Of a stretch of 60,000 nt of DNA, positions 32,152-44,660 are shown one piece after another. Each line of letters starts with the position of its first letter. The first letter of the stretch is position 1. The position numbers and the translations under genes are program-made. The stretch is from Cryptomeria japonica (lineage: Eukaryota; Streptophyta; Pinopsida; Cupressales; Cupressaceae), in the NCBI RefSeq assembly GCF_030272615.1, contig NC_081411.1, positions 40,851,140 to 40,911,139 of the forward strand, given 5' to 3'. A model generated the notes under the pieces. That model was not told where the DNA came from. It saw only the letters and a list, made by a program, of their open reading frames with translations, and did no database searches.

Positions 32152-35100
32152 CTATGGAACTGCCTTCGTGAACATATCGACAGGATTCTCACTTGTGTGA
32201 ATCTTCTCAAGCCGTAACTGACCCTCCTCCAAAATAGTTCGGATGAAGTGGTACCTGAGCTGAATGTGCTTTGTCCTTGGATGAAAAGCAGAGTTCTTCG
32301 CAAGATGAATGACACTCTGGCCATCAGTATACAATGGGCTATCCTCTTGTGTCTGACCCAATTCCTCCAGAAAACATTACAACCAAATCATCTCCTTGTT
32401 GGCTTTTGTAGCAGCAACATACTCAGCTTCAGTGGTTGAAAGTGCAACAACCTTTTGCAGCCTAGAAATCCAACTGACTGCAGTTCCCCCTATAGTAAAA
32501 ACATACCCTGTAGTACCCCTCCGTGAATCAATATCACCTGCCAGATCAGAGTCAACAAATCCACTCAGAGCAACATTAGATCCTTTGAAACATAATGCCT
32601 TTATAGTAGTTCCTTTCAAATACCGAAGAATCCATTTCACGACATTCCAATGTTCCTTACCTGGATTACTCATAAACCTACTCACAACTCCCACTGCATG
32701 TGCAATATCTGGCCTTATGCATACCATTGCATACATCAGACTGCCAACAACTGATGAATATGGGATGTTAGACATTTTATTAAGCTCTTCCTGTGCCTTT
32801 GGGCACATCTCCTTAGTCAATTTGAAATGACTGGCCAAAGGTGTACTAACTGCTTTTGCATCCTGCATGTTAAATCTTTTCAACACCTTCTTTATATACT
32901 CACTTTGGGACAAATTCAAGGTTCTATTTTTCTTGTCCCATGTAATCCTCATACCGAGAATTCGCTTAGCTGCACCCAAATCCTTCATAGCAAATGACCT
33001 GGCTAATTTCTATTTAAGATCATTTATATGTTGCATGTTAGACCCAACAACAAGCATGCCATCAACATAAAGCAATAGGATAATATAATTGCCATTATCA
33101 AATCTCTTAAAATATACACAATGATCATAATGACATCTATGATAATCGTGTTCAGCCATCAAACTATCAAATTTTAAATACCATTGTCGGGGTGCTTGCT
33201 TTAGGCCATACAGACTTTTCTTCAACCTACACACCAAGTTCTCCTTACCTTTGACCTCATATCCCTGTGGTTGCAACATGTAAATTTCCTCCTCCAAATC
33301 TCCATGGAGAAAAGCTATTTTGACATCTAATTGTTCAAGATGTAAATCATCTACAGCCACAAGAATAAGTACAGTTTTAATTGAAGTCATTTTTACAACT
33401 GGAGAAAATATTTCATCATAATCTATACCCTTTTTCTGTGCAAAACCTTTTACCACAAGTCTGGCCTTATATCTTTTCTGACCTCCTTCCTCCTCCTTCA
33501 GCCTATAAACCCATTTGTTAGGCAACACTCTTTTTTATGCAGGTAAAGGGACTAAGTCCCAAGTCTTATTTTTTATCAAGGAGTCCATCTTCTCTTTCAT
33601 GCCTAGCTCCCACTGTTGTTTGGCATCTACCTGCATTGCTTCTTCATATTCTTCTGGTTCACCAAAATCCGTTAATAAAATAGAATAAAAAGAAGGAGAA
33701 AATCTTTCAGGGGGTCTACTTGTCCTCGTAGAATGTCTAACACTTGCAGGAGTTTGTGGGACAATCTGTTGTTGGTGAGCATCAGGTACCTGTGACATTT
33801 TATTTTCAGGAATCTCATCCAACACCACATATTCTTGTTCGTCATGTTCATGCTTCTTTTCCTGCATCTGTTCTTTATACATGACCTTCTCATTGAATAT
33901 AACATCTCTACTTCTAATTATTTTCTTATTTTCAAAATCCCATAACCAATAGCCATATTCATCTATCTCATATCCAATAAAGGTACATTTCTAAGATTTA
34001 GCATCAAGCTTGGTTCTGTTTTCTTTATCAACATGGACAAAAGCTTCACAACCAAAAGTTTTTAGAAAAGAATAATTTACCTTTTTACCAGTCCATGCCT
34101 CCTCTGGAATACCACCATCCAAAAGGGTTGAAGGTCCTCTATTTATCAAATAAACAACAATATGTACAACATCTGCCCAAAAATGTAAGGGCAATCCAAC
34201 ATGCAATCTCATGCTCCTTGCGCGTTCCATGATAGTCCTATTCATTCTCTCTAACACACCATTTTCCTGTGGAGTTCCTGGAACTGTCTTCTACTTTTGA
34301 ATCCTATTTAAGGAGCAGTAATCTTCAAATGCTTTGCTGCAATACTCACCTCCATTATCTAATCTGAGACACTTCAACTTTTTCCTTGTCTCATTCTCAA
34401 CCAAAGCTTTCCATTTCTTAAAAGTTTCAAAAACATCTGATTTTTGCTTTAGGAAATATACCCATGTTTTTCTGGTTGAGTCATCAATAAAAATAACATA
34501 ATAACAAGAGCCACCAAGAGATGATACCTGAGCCGGTCCCCATACATCTGAATGTACAAGCTCTAATTTCTCACTTTTCTTCTCTTTCCCAACCTTGAGA
34601 AATCTAACTCTTTTCTGTTTACCATAAACATAGTTTTCACAGAACTCTAAATCAATATTCTTTAGTCCTAGCAATAGATTTTTGGAGTGAAGGGTTTTCA
34701 TCCCTTTCTCACTCATGTCCCCAAGCCTATGGTGCCATATTATCGAATCTGTTCTTGCAACATCTATTGTTGTTGTCCCTGCAGTAACTTTATCTGTAGC
34801 AACTAGGGTAGAGTAAGTGTTACCTATACACAGATATAATGTGCCTACCTTCATACATTTAGCTATTACTAATAATCCTTTGCTGACCTTCCACATACTA
34901 TTTGAGAGGGTAACTATGCAACCTTCACTACCTAGTTGCCTAGCAGAAATTAAATTTCTTCTTAAATTAGGAACATGTCTTACCTCCTGCAGAAACCAGT
35001 CATTTCCATTCTGCAACTTGATCTTTATCTTTCCTTTTCCAACAATTTGACAGGGCTCATCATCACCCAAATATACCTATCCAAAATCACCTTGAACATA

Positions 35101-36030
35101 ATCTAGAAAATATTTTCTATGGGGTGTAGCATGAAATGAAGCCCCAGAATCTATTACCCAGGAATCATTAACATTATCCAAACATAAGATTAAAGCATCT
35201 TGTAAAGTATTACTTACAATATTAGCTTCCTTACTATCATTTTCATTTTTGTCTCCTTTGTTTTTCCGAGACCAACAATTTTTCTTTAGATGACCAGGCT
35301 TTCCGCAGTACCAGCAATCTTTCTTTCCTCTAGATTGAGAGCATCCTTTCTTTGACTTCCCTCGTGACTTCTCATTCCTAGGGCCTTTTCCTCTTTCCTT
35401 TGATCTTCCTCTGTTCTCCACATTCAAAACACTACCCGATGATGTTGGAGTCTCACCTGTGCTTTTCCTTTGCATTTTCTCGCTTAGGATAACACCAACA
35501 ATATCATCAAATACCAAAGTATTTTTACCAGAGATAGAGTTACTTATAGCCATAACCAAGCTATTCCAGCTTTCTGACAAAGAATATAAAATCAAGAGAG
35601 CCCTAACCTCTTCTGCAAAGATAATTTTTACCGAAGATAGTTGACTGGTAATTGTATTAAATTCATTTAAGTGCTCTGCTACAGATCCTCCCTCACTCAT
35701 TTTCAAATTAAACAAACGCTTCATAAGAAATACCTTATTCGAAGCCGAGGGTTTCTCATACAACTTTGCCAATGTCGCCATCAAATCTACAGTCGTTTTT
35801 GCTTCTGTTATATTGAATGCTATAGACAGCGCAAGGCATAATCAAATGGATCCCAGTGCCTTTCTATCTAAAATGTCCCACTCTTCATCTGACATTGTGG
35901 TCACTTTCTTTGCCTTTCCTTTCAATGGCCGCCACAAATCCTTTTGATACAAGTAATCCTCCATCTGCATTTTCCATAACTGATAATTCTAGCCGTTAAA
36001 CTTTTCAACCTTGAATTTGGAATCTTCCAT
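32152..36030 (-). pseudogene. C gag-pol polyprotein (copia)
   Basis: A single frame of about 1293 codons from ATG at 36030 (MEDSKFKVEKF) to TAG at 32152, with eight internal stops at 35989, 35842, 35077, 34291, 33991, 33535, 33010 and 32377 and no frameshift. Gag carries CWYCGKPGHLKKNC (zinc knuckle, about 35300). Protease: WVIDSGASFHATP. Integrase: HRLGD...C (modified HHCC), HSDVWGPAQV, FLDDST-type IDDSTRKTWVYF, DNGGEYCSKAF, NGVLERMNRT-type motif. RT: WVYRLKEEE, DVKIAFLHGDLEEEIYM, and active site LLLYVDGMLV where YVDD is expected, so the second Asp is Gly. RNase H: GFVDSDLAGD, STTEAEYVAAT, TKHIQLRYHFIR. Five stops are TAG, two TAA, one TGA, mostly where Gln is expected. Confidence 0.9.
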
Positions 36031-36072
36031 TGCTCCCACTCAAATCTGAGAGTCCTACCAATTTATAGAAAA

Positions 36073-36090
36073 CCTCGCTCTGATACCAAT
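36073..36090 (-). other. Primer binding site of C (initiator tRNA-Met)
   Basis: Minus strand ATTGGTATCAGAGCGAGG, an exact match to the tRNA-iMet primer site found in most plant copia elements, directly inside the 5' LTR. Confidence 0.9.
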
Positions 36091-36488
36091 TGTTAGGGTT
36101 TCAAGCAGATCCAAAGCAAATATGAACTAATACTTATATGCAGATTTAAATACAAAAGATAAAGAAATAAAACAGGACACAGATAACACAGAGTTTTAAA
36201 GTGGTTCACCCAGAATGGGTTACGTCCACCATACACAATCGTCCAATCTTTCTTATTATCTAGCAAAAATAGTACATCAACCTTACAATGCCTTAAGAAA
36301 CCCAACTGCTTATAACATGTGTTTTTAGGGTAAAAACAAAGTCGGCCTTTTTAGGGTTTTATTACAATGACGGTTTTCATCCAAAAAAAACCCAAATTTT
36401 TTTTTTCTGGCCCGACCCGGCCCCAGACCCCAGCGAGGATACGTGCTGAGTGTACAATACTTTGCTGATCAGTCACCACATTTCAACA
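36091..36488 (-). repeat. 5' LTR of C
   Basis: 398 bp. It matches 31616-31970 apart from an extra block of about 43 bp near 36380-36428 (poly-A/T plus a CCCGACCCGG stretch) and numerous substitutions. Confidence 0.92.
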
Positions 36489-36493
36489 ATAAC

Positions 36494-38596
36494 TGCGAAT
36501 CAAGACCAACAACACATATCATCTTAGTAGGAGTGATCTCATACGAGGGAACCAAAAGGTTATCCACCAAGAACTCATAGTGGGTTTCATTTTGTGGTAG
36601 ATCAATCAATGAAGCAATCATATCCATGGCATATGCGGCTCGATTCTACTCTTTTGATATCTGCTCAAAGTCTAACTTTGCAAAATGTTGTTTTAGGTCA
36701 TCCACCATTCATTTGTAAGGAATTAATTTTTAATCTTTTGTTTGGTAGTCATTAGTTGCTTGACGAATTACAAGTTGAGAGTCCCCAAAAACATGAATTT
36801 CCTAGATCTTCCACTGAACTGCAATTCGTAATCCTGTTGTTAATGCCTCATATTCTGCTATGTTATTAGTGCAAGGAAATGATAATTGATATGATTTTGG
36901 TATGGAATCCCCTTGAGGTGTGATGAAGAGGATGCCAACTCCTGCACCATGTTGTGTGTATGAGCCATCAAAGTATAGTTGCCAAGGCTTTGTGTGTGAT
37001 ACTGTCAAGATGGATTCATCCAAAAAATTTTGAAGTTAGAGGAGCATCATCTATCAGGGGAGTATTTGTGAATTGATCTACAATAGCTTGTCCTTTTATT
37101 GTTTTTTTGTCTACATATTCAATGTTGAATTCACTCAGGAGCATCACCCATTTGGCTAGTCGACCAGTAAGTGTTGCTTTATTGAGAGGGTATTTCATTC
37201 TTGCGACCAACTTAGTTTTATGAGTTAGCATGTAGTGTTGTAATTTATGCAAAGCAAAGACCACAATGAGACATGCACGCTCAATTGGTGTGTAGTTTAG
37301 TTCATATTCCACCAAAGTACGACTGATGTAGTAAACTACCTTTTCTTTGCCTTCAGCATCTTCTTGTGCTAAGAGTGCCCCCAGTACTATTGAAGTAGCA
37401 GATATGTATAGTAATAGGGGTTGTTTCGGAATTGGTGGCATCAAGAATGGTGGATTCAAAAGATAATCTTTGACTATCTAGAAAGCCTGTTAACAATTAT
37501 CATCCCATTTGAATTTGATGTTTTTGTGTAGCAAATGCTGAAAATGATGACATTCATCTACATGTTGTGCTATGAATCTTCGTATGGACTGGAGTATCCC
37601 TTGCAAAGATCAAAGTTGACTAATATTTCTTAGTGGTTTCATCTCTAGGATGGCCTTGAGTTTTTCTGGATTGGCTTTAATTCCTCTTTTTGAGACAATG
37701 AATCCTAGGAGCTTCCCAGAGGTTACTCCAAAGACACATTTCTTGGGGTTTAATCTTAATTTATATTTTTCCAACCGATAAAAAATGACTGACAGTATGT
37801 TCAAATGTGTATCTCTATTTATTGATTTTCCCAAGAGGTCATCAACATAATCTTCCACAGTAATGTGCATGAGATCATGAAAGATAGTAGTCATGGCTCT
37901 TTGATATGTAGCACCTGGATTCTTTAGCCCAATGGGCATGACATTCCAGCACAAAGTTCTCTAGGGACAAGTAAATGTTGTTTTGTGATGATCCTCAGAT
38001 GCGATTTTTATTTGATTATAGCTAGAGAATCCATCTATCAAAGATAACATCACATGACTCGCTGTGAGATCTACTATCAAGTCGATATTTGGCAATGGAT
38101 AATCATCCTTAGGACATGCTTTGTTGATGTCTATGAAATCTGTGCATATTCTGATGCTACAGTTTGGTTTAATGACAGGTATTAAGTTGGAGATCCATTC
38201 AGGATAATCAATTGGGCGTATGAATCCGACATCCAATAATTTTTCAAGATCCATTTTGACTAATAATGCCACTTGTGGATGCATCTTTCTTAATTTCCGT
38301 TTCACTGGTTTTGCCCCCGGTTTGACTATCAAATGATGCATTACTAAATCCGGATCCAGTCCAGACATATCAACATAAGACCATGCAAAATTGATTTGTC
38401 GCTCTATGAAGAAACTTATGAACTTTGGTCCTTCTGTCTCTGTCAAAGATTGTGCCAGGAATATGCTATGTGGAATTTCTTCTATACCAATGTTTGTTTT
38501 GATGGTCTCCTCTACTAACATAAATGATTTTTCTTCATATGATGTCGGGCCTTCCATCCTCGGGTGCCTCAGAGAGGTTTTCGCCCTCAGATACAT
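36494..38596 (-). pseudogene. X reverse transcriptase and dual RNase H
   Basis: RT N-half (37961-38596): VKMDLEKLLDVGFIRPIDYPEWISN, IRICTDFIDINKACPKDDYPLP, LSLIDGFSSYNQI. A TAG at 37961, where Trp is usual (TFTCP*RTLCWNVMPIGL), splits RT. The C-half keeps EDYVDDLLGKS, an intact YVDD. The retroviral-type RNase H (37016-37459) includes EYELNYTPIERACLIVVFALHKLQHYM. After a frameshift near 37020 comes a second, archaeal-type RNase H (36802-37023): WQLYFDGSYTQHGAGVGILFIT and NNIAEYEALTTGL. This pair of RNase H domains places X in the Tat/Ogre lineage. The linker toward integrase is cut by copia C at 36493. Confidence 0.85.
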
Positions 38597-39917
38597 CCTT
38601 TCTTTTTACTTTTTTGGGGTCAGGTAGTGCCACAACGTGGTTTTCACCATAAGACCCTTGATTTATTTTTATTTTTATATTTTTGCGACTGGAAGGCCCA
38701 ACACCCTCACCAAAATATGCCACACTGTTGAGCTCTATAGTGTATCTTGTCTTATGGTCCCCAAGTAGAAGATCATCTCATATGCCTAGATAGTCAATAA
38801 AGGCTTCATCATTTTGGAATGTGTCGAACTGTATAGGTCTTTCATGGTCCCAGTCAATAAGTTGGTGGTGAACAAGGGGAAGGCCTTGAAAGTTTTCAAA
38901 GTCAACGAGACTAAGGGTGAAGATGCAGCTATATTCAAGTATGTCGAGGTCATCATTGGCACTCTCCTCATCTGTCTCGATTGTGAACGAGTCCAAATTG
39001 TCATCACTATTAGCACATTCTAGAATTGGTGCCCTCATCCGTCATGATTTCAACCTAGAACCTAGAGGCAAAGATTGTGTGGGATCCTTAGGGGTTGTTT
39101 CTTGACCAACTTTGAATTTTCTATAAAATTCCTCTTTTTCTGTGGGTTCACCTGGTTCTCTGAATGTCTCAGTGAGTTCATAGTTAGTGGAGGATTTGTC
39201 TGAACCCCATTCCCATTCATTGGAGTCGGTGGAATAGCAGTTCTCTTGTTGATCTTTGGAAGCTTTGATTTGTAATGCTTCTTTTGTCTTTCGAGTATTT
39301 ACCCTAGAAGACATGAAACCAAGTCCTTTCGAGCGCTCCTTTTTTAATGTCAATTCTGGTTGCAAATGTTGAATGATACCTTCCTTTCTTAAGCTAAGAG
39401 GACTTTTACCATCATACCCAAACTTTTGTAGGATCTTGAATCCTTTGCCATATTTTTCACATGGTATGCTGATGTGATCTTGTGTATCATTTTCAGGGTC
39501 TTTGTAAAGCATTTTGTATAAGTCTTCTTCTTCCATTTCACCCCATCTTTGGAAGATAGTAGGATCCCATTTGAGTGTAATGATAGATACCCATTTAGAA
39601 GGATGTGGTTGTCCATATTCTTTTGGTGAACTCATAACTTGTTGTAAGCACATGGTTTGATTCAAGGTGTATTCACCCATGCCCTTGTCCTGATATTTCC
39701 CTTTAAGATCACCTTGTTTAGATGTCAAAGGTTTTAATGATTTAGGATCAATGTATGTAGAAGAAGGGACAACTTCCCTATTACTTAGAATGATCATCTT
39801 ATTTTTTAGTCTCAAGTTATTGCAGTATATAAATGGATTAGGATCACCATTAACTGTTATTTCAACTCCATTGCAAGGAAACTTAATGCATTGGTGGTAT
39901 GTAGATGGGATGAACAT
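38535..39917 (-). pseudogene. X linker with G-patch-like motif
   Basis: Between protease and RT. A 291-codon open stretch (39042-39917) starts MFIPSTYHQCIKFPCNGVEI. At about 39310-39480 it reads GKGFKILQKFGYDGKSPLSL and ends in KERSKGLGF; this matches the G-patch layout (G..iLkkmGy..G..L....qGi......GLGf), although several glycines are lost. G-patch modules follow the protease in some retroelements and bind RNA or nucleic acid; for X this is inference. The frame continues acidic (NDDLDILEYS) to 38535, where a frameshift precedes RT. The corresponding part of Y has been replaced. Confidence 0.55.
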
Positions 39918-40318
39918 TCTTCATCATCATATGCTTTGATGGTAATTTTGTTTGTAGCATTCACAACTTTATCAGAATATCCCAATTGTTTAATAGTTCT
40001 CAATGTACAAATGTTTAGACCTGCTCCTCCATCTATCAGGACTCATTTTATTCGATGTTTGTGTAGGAAGGCTTCAATGTGTAAAGGTGCATTATGTGGT
40101 TGGCTCACGGAGGCATCATCAGCTTCTATAAATGTAAGAGAGTGTGGAATAGAAAGGTATCCTACCATGGCTTGAAACTGGTCCATGTTCAGATTAGTAG
40201 GGACATAAGTGTCTCTCAAGATTTTTTCAAGAATGGCTTTATGTGCGGGGGATATACGTAAAAGCTCAAGGATGGAGATAAGCGTGGGTGTCTTCCCTAA
40301 CTGTTCTACAAGGTCATA
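39918..40318 (-). pseudogene. X aspartic protease
   Basis: The stretch encodes EYDLVEQLGKTPTLISILELLR, AMVGYLSIPHSLTF, NAPLHIEAFLHKHRIK, then a stop, then VLIDGGAGLNICT, the retropepsin loop (D-G-G here in place of D-S/T-G; Tat elements often read DGG). An intervening part present in Y (GRPWIHEMRVVPSTYH) is shortened in X. It is separated from gag by a TAG at 40319. Confidence 0.7.
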
Positions 40319-42607
40319 CTAAGGTTTGGTTGACGAGGAAGCAGTGTTTTTAGATGGAGCACCTTGCAAGGTGAATTTACCTCGACAAGTTGTAACATTA
40401 CATTTAGAGGTATGTTTAGAAGAAGATCCAATGCCTTTTAGGACAATCTTGGGTCCTTGGGTGTAATTCTCAGGCATTTTGTCCTTGATGATAATGGTAG
40501 AGACATAATTGTCCATTGAAATGTGATTGATAGTTGAATCATAGTTATAAGATGCTCTGGTATAGTTGGTTTGGTCATTTGTGGCTTTGGCTTTTCCCTT
40601 GTCATGTTTTGGGAATGGTTCTTTAAACATTTCATGTTCTTGATTGGATGAGTGTCCTTGAATCTCAATGTTACCTGTATCAATGAGATCTTGTATGATG
40701 TTCTTCAGTCGATGACAATTTCTTGTTTTACGACCTTTGCTCTTATGAAATTCACAATACTCATCATCATTCCTCCGATTTTGTTTAACCTTTGACTCCA
40801 ATGGAGGCAGATCTGGAATTGTTATTATCTTTTTTGCCACTAGCTTTTTGAAAAATGACTCTAGTGGTTCTCCCAATGGAGTGTACTTCCTTCATGACTT
40901 GGAAGTTGTTTGAGTATTCACCTAATTGTTTGTAGAGCTTGATCCAGAAAAAAACAATTTTGGGTCATACTGTATTGGCATCAACAATACCATCATTGAG
41001 TGTGTTCTTGTTGTTTTTCCAAAATCTTGGCTTGTCTTTTCCTTTAAAGTCCTCTTTGTTTTCTTTGAATATCTTAATTACTCCTTGTTAAATTAGGACC
41101 TTCTCTGTCACTAAGCCTTTTTCTATGACGTCCTTGAAAGTAGACAAACAAGCTTTTCTTAGGTCATAACCAATGTCTTTGTTAACATTTTGGGTGAACA
41201 TCTCTACCATTTGTTTTTGTGTAATTTCACAAGAGCATCTGTTGGCTAAGTTCCTCCATCTTTGTAAAAATAATGAAAAAGATTCTCCATCCTTTTGCTT
41301 GGTGTTGCACAAAGTAGTGACTGATATGTCTGTCTCTATGTTGTATGAGAAATGTTGGATAAATGCCTCTACTAGATCACCCCAAGACTTAATTCCAAGT
41401 GGGAGTTGGGAGAACCATTTCATAGCTTGATCACCTAAGCTTTGTGGGAATAATCTCATCAAATATGTCTCTTCTCCTGCTACCTCAATGCAAGCTATAA
41501 AATATTGTCTTATATGTGCCTTAGGATCCCCTTTTCCTCTGTACTTATCAAACTTAGGTGTTACAAAGTGTGTAGGAAATGGAGGCATTGGAATGCTTTT
41601 GTCAAATGGATAGGGACATATGTCTCTCATTGTGTAAGTTGGCTTCGGTGTATTTATGTCCTCCATTTTCTTTTGCAAGTTCTTAATTTGCTATTCCAAA
41701 TTGTTCTTAGGTGGAGACCAACTTCTTAGACCATATCCCATGCCTGAACCACTGGGTGGAGGAGGAGCATGTTGCATATATGGATGGTATTGATCATACA
41801 CATGTTCATATGGAGGAGTTCTATAGTGGTGTTGCGTATATGGACCACTTGGTATAGAGTCATGATGAGGAATGAAATATCTATTTTGTCCATGTATACC
41901 ATACTCTACAAGCATGTCATGAGTTTGTTCTAGTGTGTTCCCCCAAATTTGACGCGGGGTTTCCTTGTGTCCAAATTTTGAATATTCCCTTGGATATCTA
42001 ATTTCTTTGGTGGTTGGTCCTTAACATTAGCATGTGATTGAGTATATTTTTCTGCATAAGACTTCCATAATGGTTTGTGAAGGTGAGTATCATATGCTTG
42101 ACCATGTGTGTGTGGGACCTCAGGTTTTTGAAACAAAGATGATGGTGATTCAGGCACCATATGTGGTCCTCTATTGCCTCCACTATTAGGCCTCCTTTGA
42201 TCCATGTTGAGTTGAGGTTCTTGCAAAGGTCGATGTTCCATTATTTGAGACATGTCAAAATCATGAGGAATCTTGGCTCCACTTTGTGTCATCACTTGTA
42301 AGAAATATTGTCTATCTCTCCTCATTATGTCCTCAACCAATCGATTAAAACGGGGATCCATAATGGAGTCTTCCACTTCTACTGAATGTATAGAAAAGTT
42401 GTCCATATTGTCATTGTGTGTATCATTGTTGTTTGTAATGTCCATGTTCTCAACATTTGTAATGTTTCTATAGGCATCAATGTCAGGTAATGTGGTATGA
42501 TTAGAATTGAAAAAGACATCATTGTCATACTCATAGGCACTCATGTTTGCACACTCTTGAGCATCTTTAGCTTCTCTCCTAGATTTTTGGGAATGGGTTT
42601 CAACCAT
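40319..42607 (-). pseudogene. X Gag
   Basis: Starts MVETHSQKSRREAKDAQECA at 42607. The N-terminal part is Asn/Asp/His-rich and low-complexity; the middle is Pro/Tyr/His-rich (YDQYHPYMQHAPPPP). The capsid domain follows (FDKYRGKGDPKAHIRQYFIAC, LMRLFPQSLGDQAMKWFSQL, FLQRWRNLANRCSCE). A nucleocapsid knuckle reads YCEFHKSKGRKTRNC, with Arg where the His ligand is expected (Y has His). Frameshifts near 41930 and 40880-41088 and TAG codons at 41691 and 40319 break it. It aligns by eye almost residue for residue with Y gag, which shows the two are one family. Confidence 0.85.
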
Positions 42608-42817
42608 GAACTAGGTATTGACCAAGATGTTTGAGACTAGATGAAGATGAAAAGAGTATGGAAGACCAAGAGTTGGATGAAATGTAAATGAATCTGAGGT
42701 GTACTTGCAATGTCCAAAGTGTAAGACCAAGTATGTATGTAGTAGAGTAGGTGTGACTTCCAAAGAGATGATAGTTTCTCTTGATGAGGTAAGTTGAGCT
42801 TGACTCTAAGTAAGACC
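42608..42817 (-). other. X leader, gag-proximal piece
   Basis: Part of the X 5' leader left of the Y insertion. It corresponds to 50983-51187 in Y and continues after Y at 54313, the join being AAGTAAGACC/AAATGAGACC. Confidence 0.85.
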
Positions 42818-43591
42818 TGTATATGGTGAAAATGGATAACAATAATAACAATATTGAAAGGCTAAATAAATTCAACCACCAAACCCTAGCCTAACAACAA
42901 CAAAGATCCACCATAACATATGAAGATTACCTAAGACAATGCAAATCAAATGAAATCACAAAGATTATACCATCACATGTCCAATAGGGTTTTGATCTCC
43001 ATTCTTCCTATCTCCATTGATCTTGCTTGATATATTTGCTCTTAGATTTTATGTGCATAAGAGCTCAACAAAGAACGGAATGTGGTTGCAAGTAGGATCG
43101 TAGTGTAGTCAATTGCATAAAAGATCATTAGGTCATTAGGGTTTGATAATGAAGGAAGCATCTCCTTAAATAGAAGACACAATATGAAATGGAGGGATAA
43201 GATTGAGAGGTGTAAAAAGGAGGTCGGCTAGGATTAGAGGGTAGGTAGAAGAAATAATAAAATAATGAAAGAGGTAGGTAGTGTAGGAATTAAGAGATGA
43301 ATGACATGTGTCATGTGTAGAAAAAGCTAATGAATTAATTAAATAAATAAAGATTTATTTAATTTATAGAAGAAGTGGGATCAATTAAATAAATAAAATA
43401 TTTATTTAATTTAGGAAAAGGATAATTTAAATAAATAAATGTATTTATTTAAATGAGAAATAAGGCTAGAAGAGGATAAATGAATGAATTAAATAAATAA
43501 AGATTTATTTAATTAATAGAAGAATTAGGCTTAGATAATTAAATAAATATTTTATTTATTTAATTAGACATGACAATTTTGAGTGTCTACA
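42818..43591 (-). repeat. 3' LTR of Y
   Basis: 774 bp, TGTATATGGTGAAAATGG...GAGTGTCTACA. It carries the same four AT-rich inverted repeats as the X LTRs (43330-43565). Confidence 0.93.
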
Positions 43592-43606
43592 TTTTGCCCC
43601 TCTTTG
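43592..43606 (-). other. Polypurine tract of Y
   Basis: Minus strand CAAAGAGGGGCAAAA abutting the 3' LTR, identical to X. Confidence 0.85.
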
Positions 43607-43837
43607 AGACAATGCGGCTTGTCGCATTGTTTCAAAGAAGATAAGATGAACTGATACAGAGTTGCCCCAAGATGGGAATGATATGCCCCCTCGAGAGATT
43701 GGATGAAGATGTCTGAAAAGATTGCAAACAATCTCTCGATAAGAAAGACGGGATAGAATGGACTGATCGGATAAAGTGACAGAGTCACGAGATAAAGAAG
43801 ACTGACTCAGGAAACGAGGGCGAGGGCTAGGGTAGGC

Positions 43838-43845
43838 TATAAGAT
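43838..43845 (+). promoter_or_regulatory. TATA-like box of the antisense PMD gene (Y)
   Basis: CTATAAGA, about 95 bp before the start codon, conserved with X. Confidence 0.45.
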
Positions 43846-44114
43846 AGACCACGGGCAAAAGAAATCCTCATTGTCATCCACACATCCATGAGAGCAGAGT
43901 GCAGAGTGAAAATAGAGCAGCAATAGTCAGCAACGATGGCTTCCGTTCATAGATTCGACTGCGTTCGCCGATTCTAGAGGCTAGCAGAGGCAGGAGAGCC
44001 AGTAAGTACCACAAAAACTCCTTGTACTTTGATGCATTTATTGTTGTCATTAATGCATGCTAGGTAGAGTAATAAATGCGCTTAGAATAGGGTCCAAAAA
44101 TGTCAAAAAATGGT

Positions 44115-44262
44115 TAGGCGCGTCTGTGTTGGTGCCAGGTGCATCTGTGTCCGCTAGGCACGTCTGTGTCTTTCAAGCACGTCTGTGTTTTTCAGGTGCG
44201 TTTGTGCAGTCTTTAAGCATGTTTGTGTCAGGAAAGTGCGTTTATGTCTAAAAAATGCACAT
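44115..44262 (+). repeat. GCGTCTGTGT repeat in the PMD intron (Y)
   Basis: About seven copies of (G/A)CGTCTGTGT or variants every 18-22 bp. The complementary motif ACACAGACGC is repeated in the X leader (54600-54780 and 55990-56230). Confidence 0.75.
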
Positions 44263-44370
44263 TTTCATCTTCTAGGTCAAATCGGCAGTTTTGTGATGAA
44301 CATACACTGTCAATTGGATAAGCTGCTAAGAGGATACACTCAAGCAGGTCCTCTAGGGAAGACTAGGATA

Positions 44371-44660
44371 GATCAAGGCACTTTGTGATGAACAGTGAGT
44401 ACCAAGATAGAGTACTTTGTGATGAACAGGGAGTATTAAAAGTATGAGCAACACTTTGTGATAAACAGGGAGTGCAAATGTGAGGAGCACTTTGTGATGA
44501 ACATGGAGTGCCAAACACGTAGTACTTTGTGATGAACAGGGAGTACCACTAAGATAGAAGCAACACTTTGTGATGAACAGTGAGTGTCACTAGGATAGAT
44601 AGCCATATGCATTTAGATAAAAAGTAGCATTTTGTGATAAACAGTGAATGCCACTATGAC
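44371..44660 (+). repeat. CACTTTGTGATGAACAGGGAGT repeat in the PMD intron (Y)
   Basis: Seven copies of ACTTTGTGATGAACAG(G/T)GAGT with variable 15-25 bp spacers, up to the branch-point region of the intron. X has three copies. Confidence 0.85.

Larger units (their letters stand above)
31616..36488 (-). mobile_element. Ty1/copia element C inserted in X
   Basis: 4873 bp with LTRs 31616-31970 and 36091-36488, TSD ATAAC (31611-31615 and 36489-36493). Order on the minus strand is gag, protease, integrase, RT, RNase H, which defines Ty1/copia. It lies between the second RNase H and the integrase of X. The LTRs differ at many sites, so it is not new, yet it must be younger than X. Confidence 0.93.

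Noticed and set aside
32396-32830. 144-codon plus-strand ORF
   Set aside because: Complement of the copia RNase H and RT end.
44371-44660. Regular repeats with spacers, CRISPR-like at first sight
   Set aside because: Plant retroelement context, diverged repeats, unequal short spacers, no cas genes.
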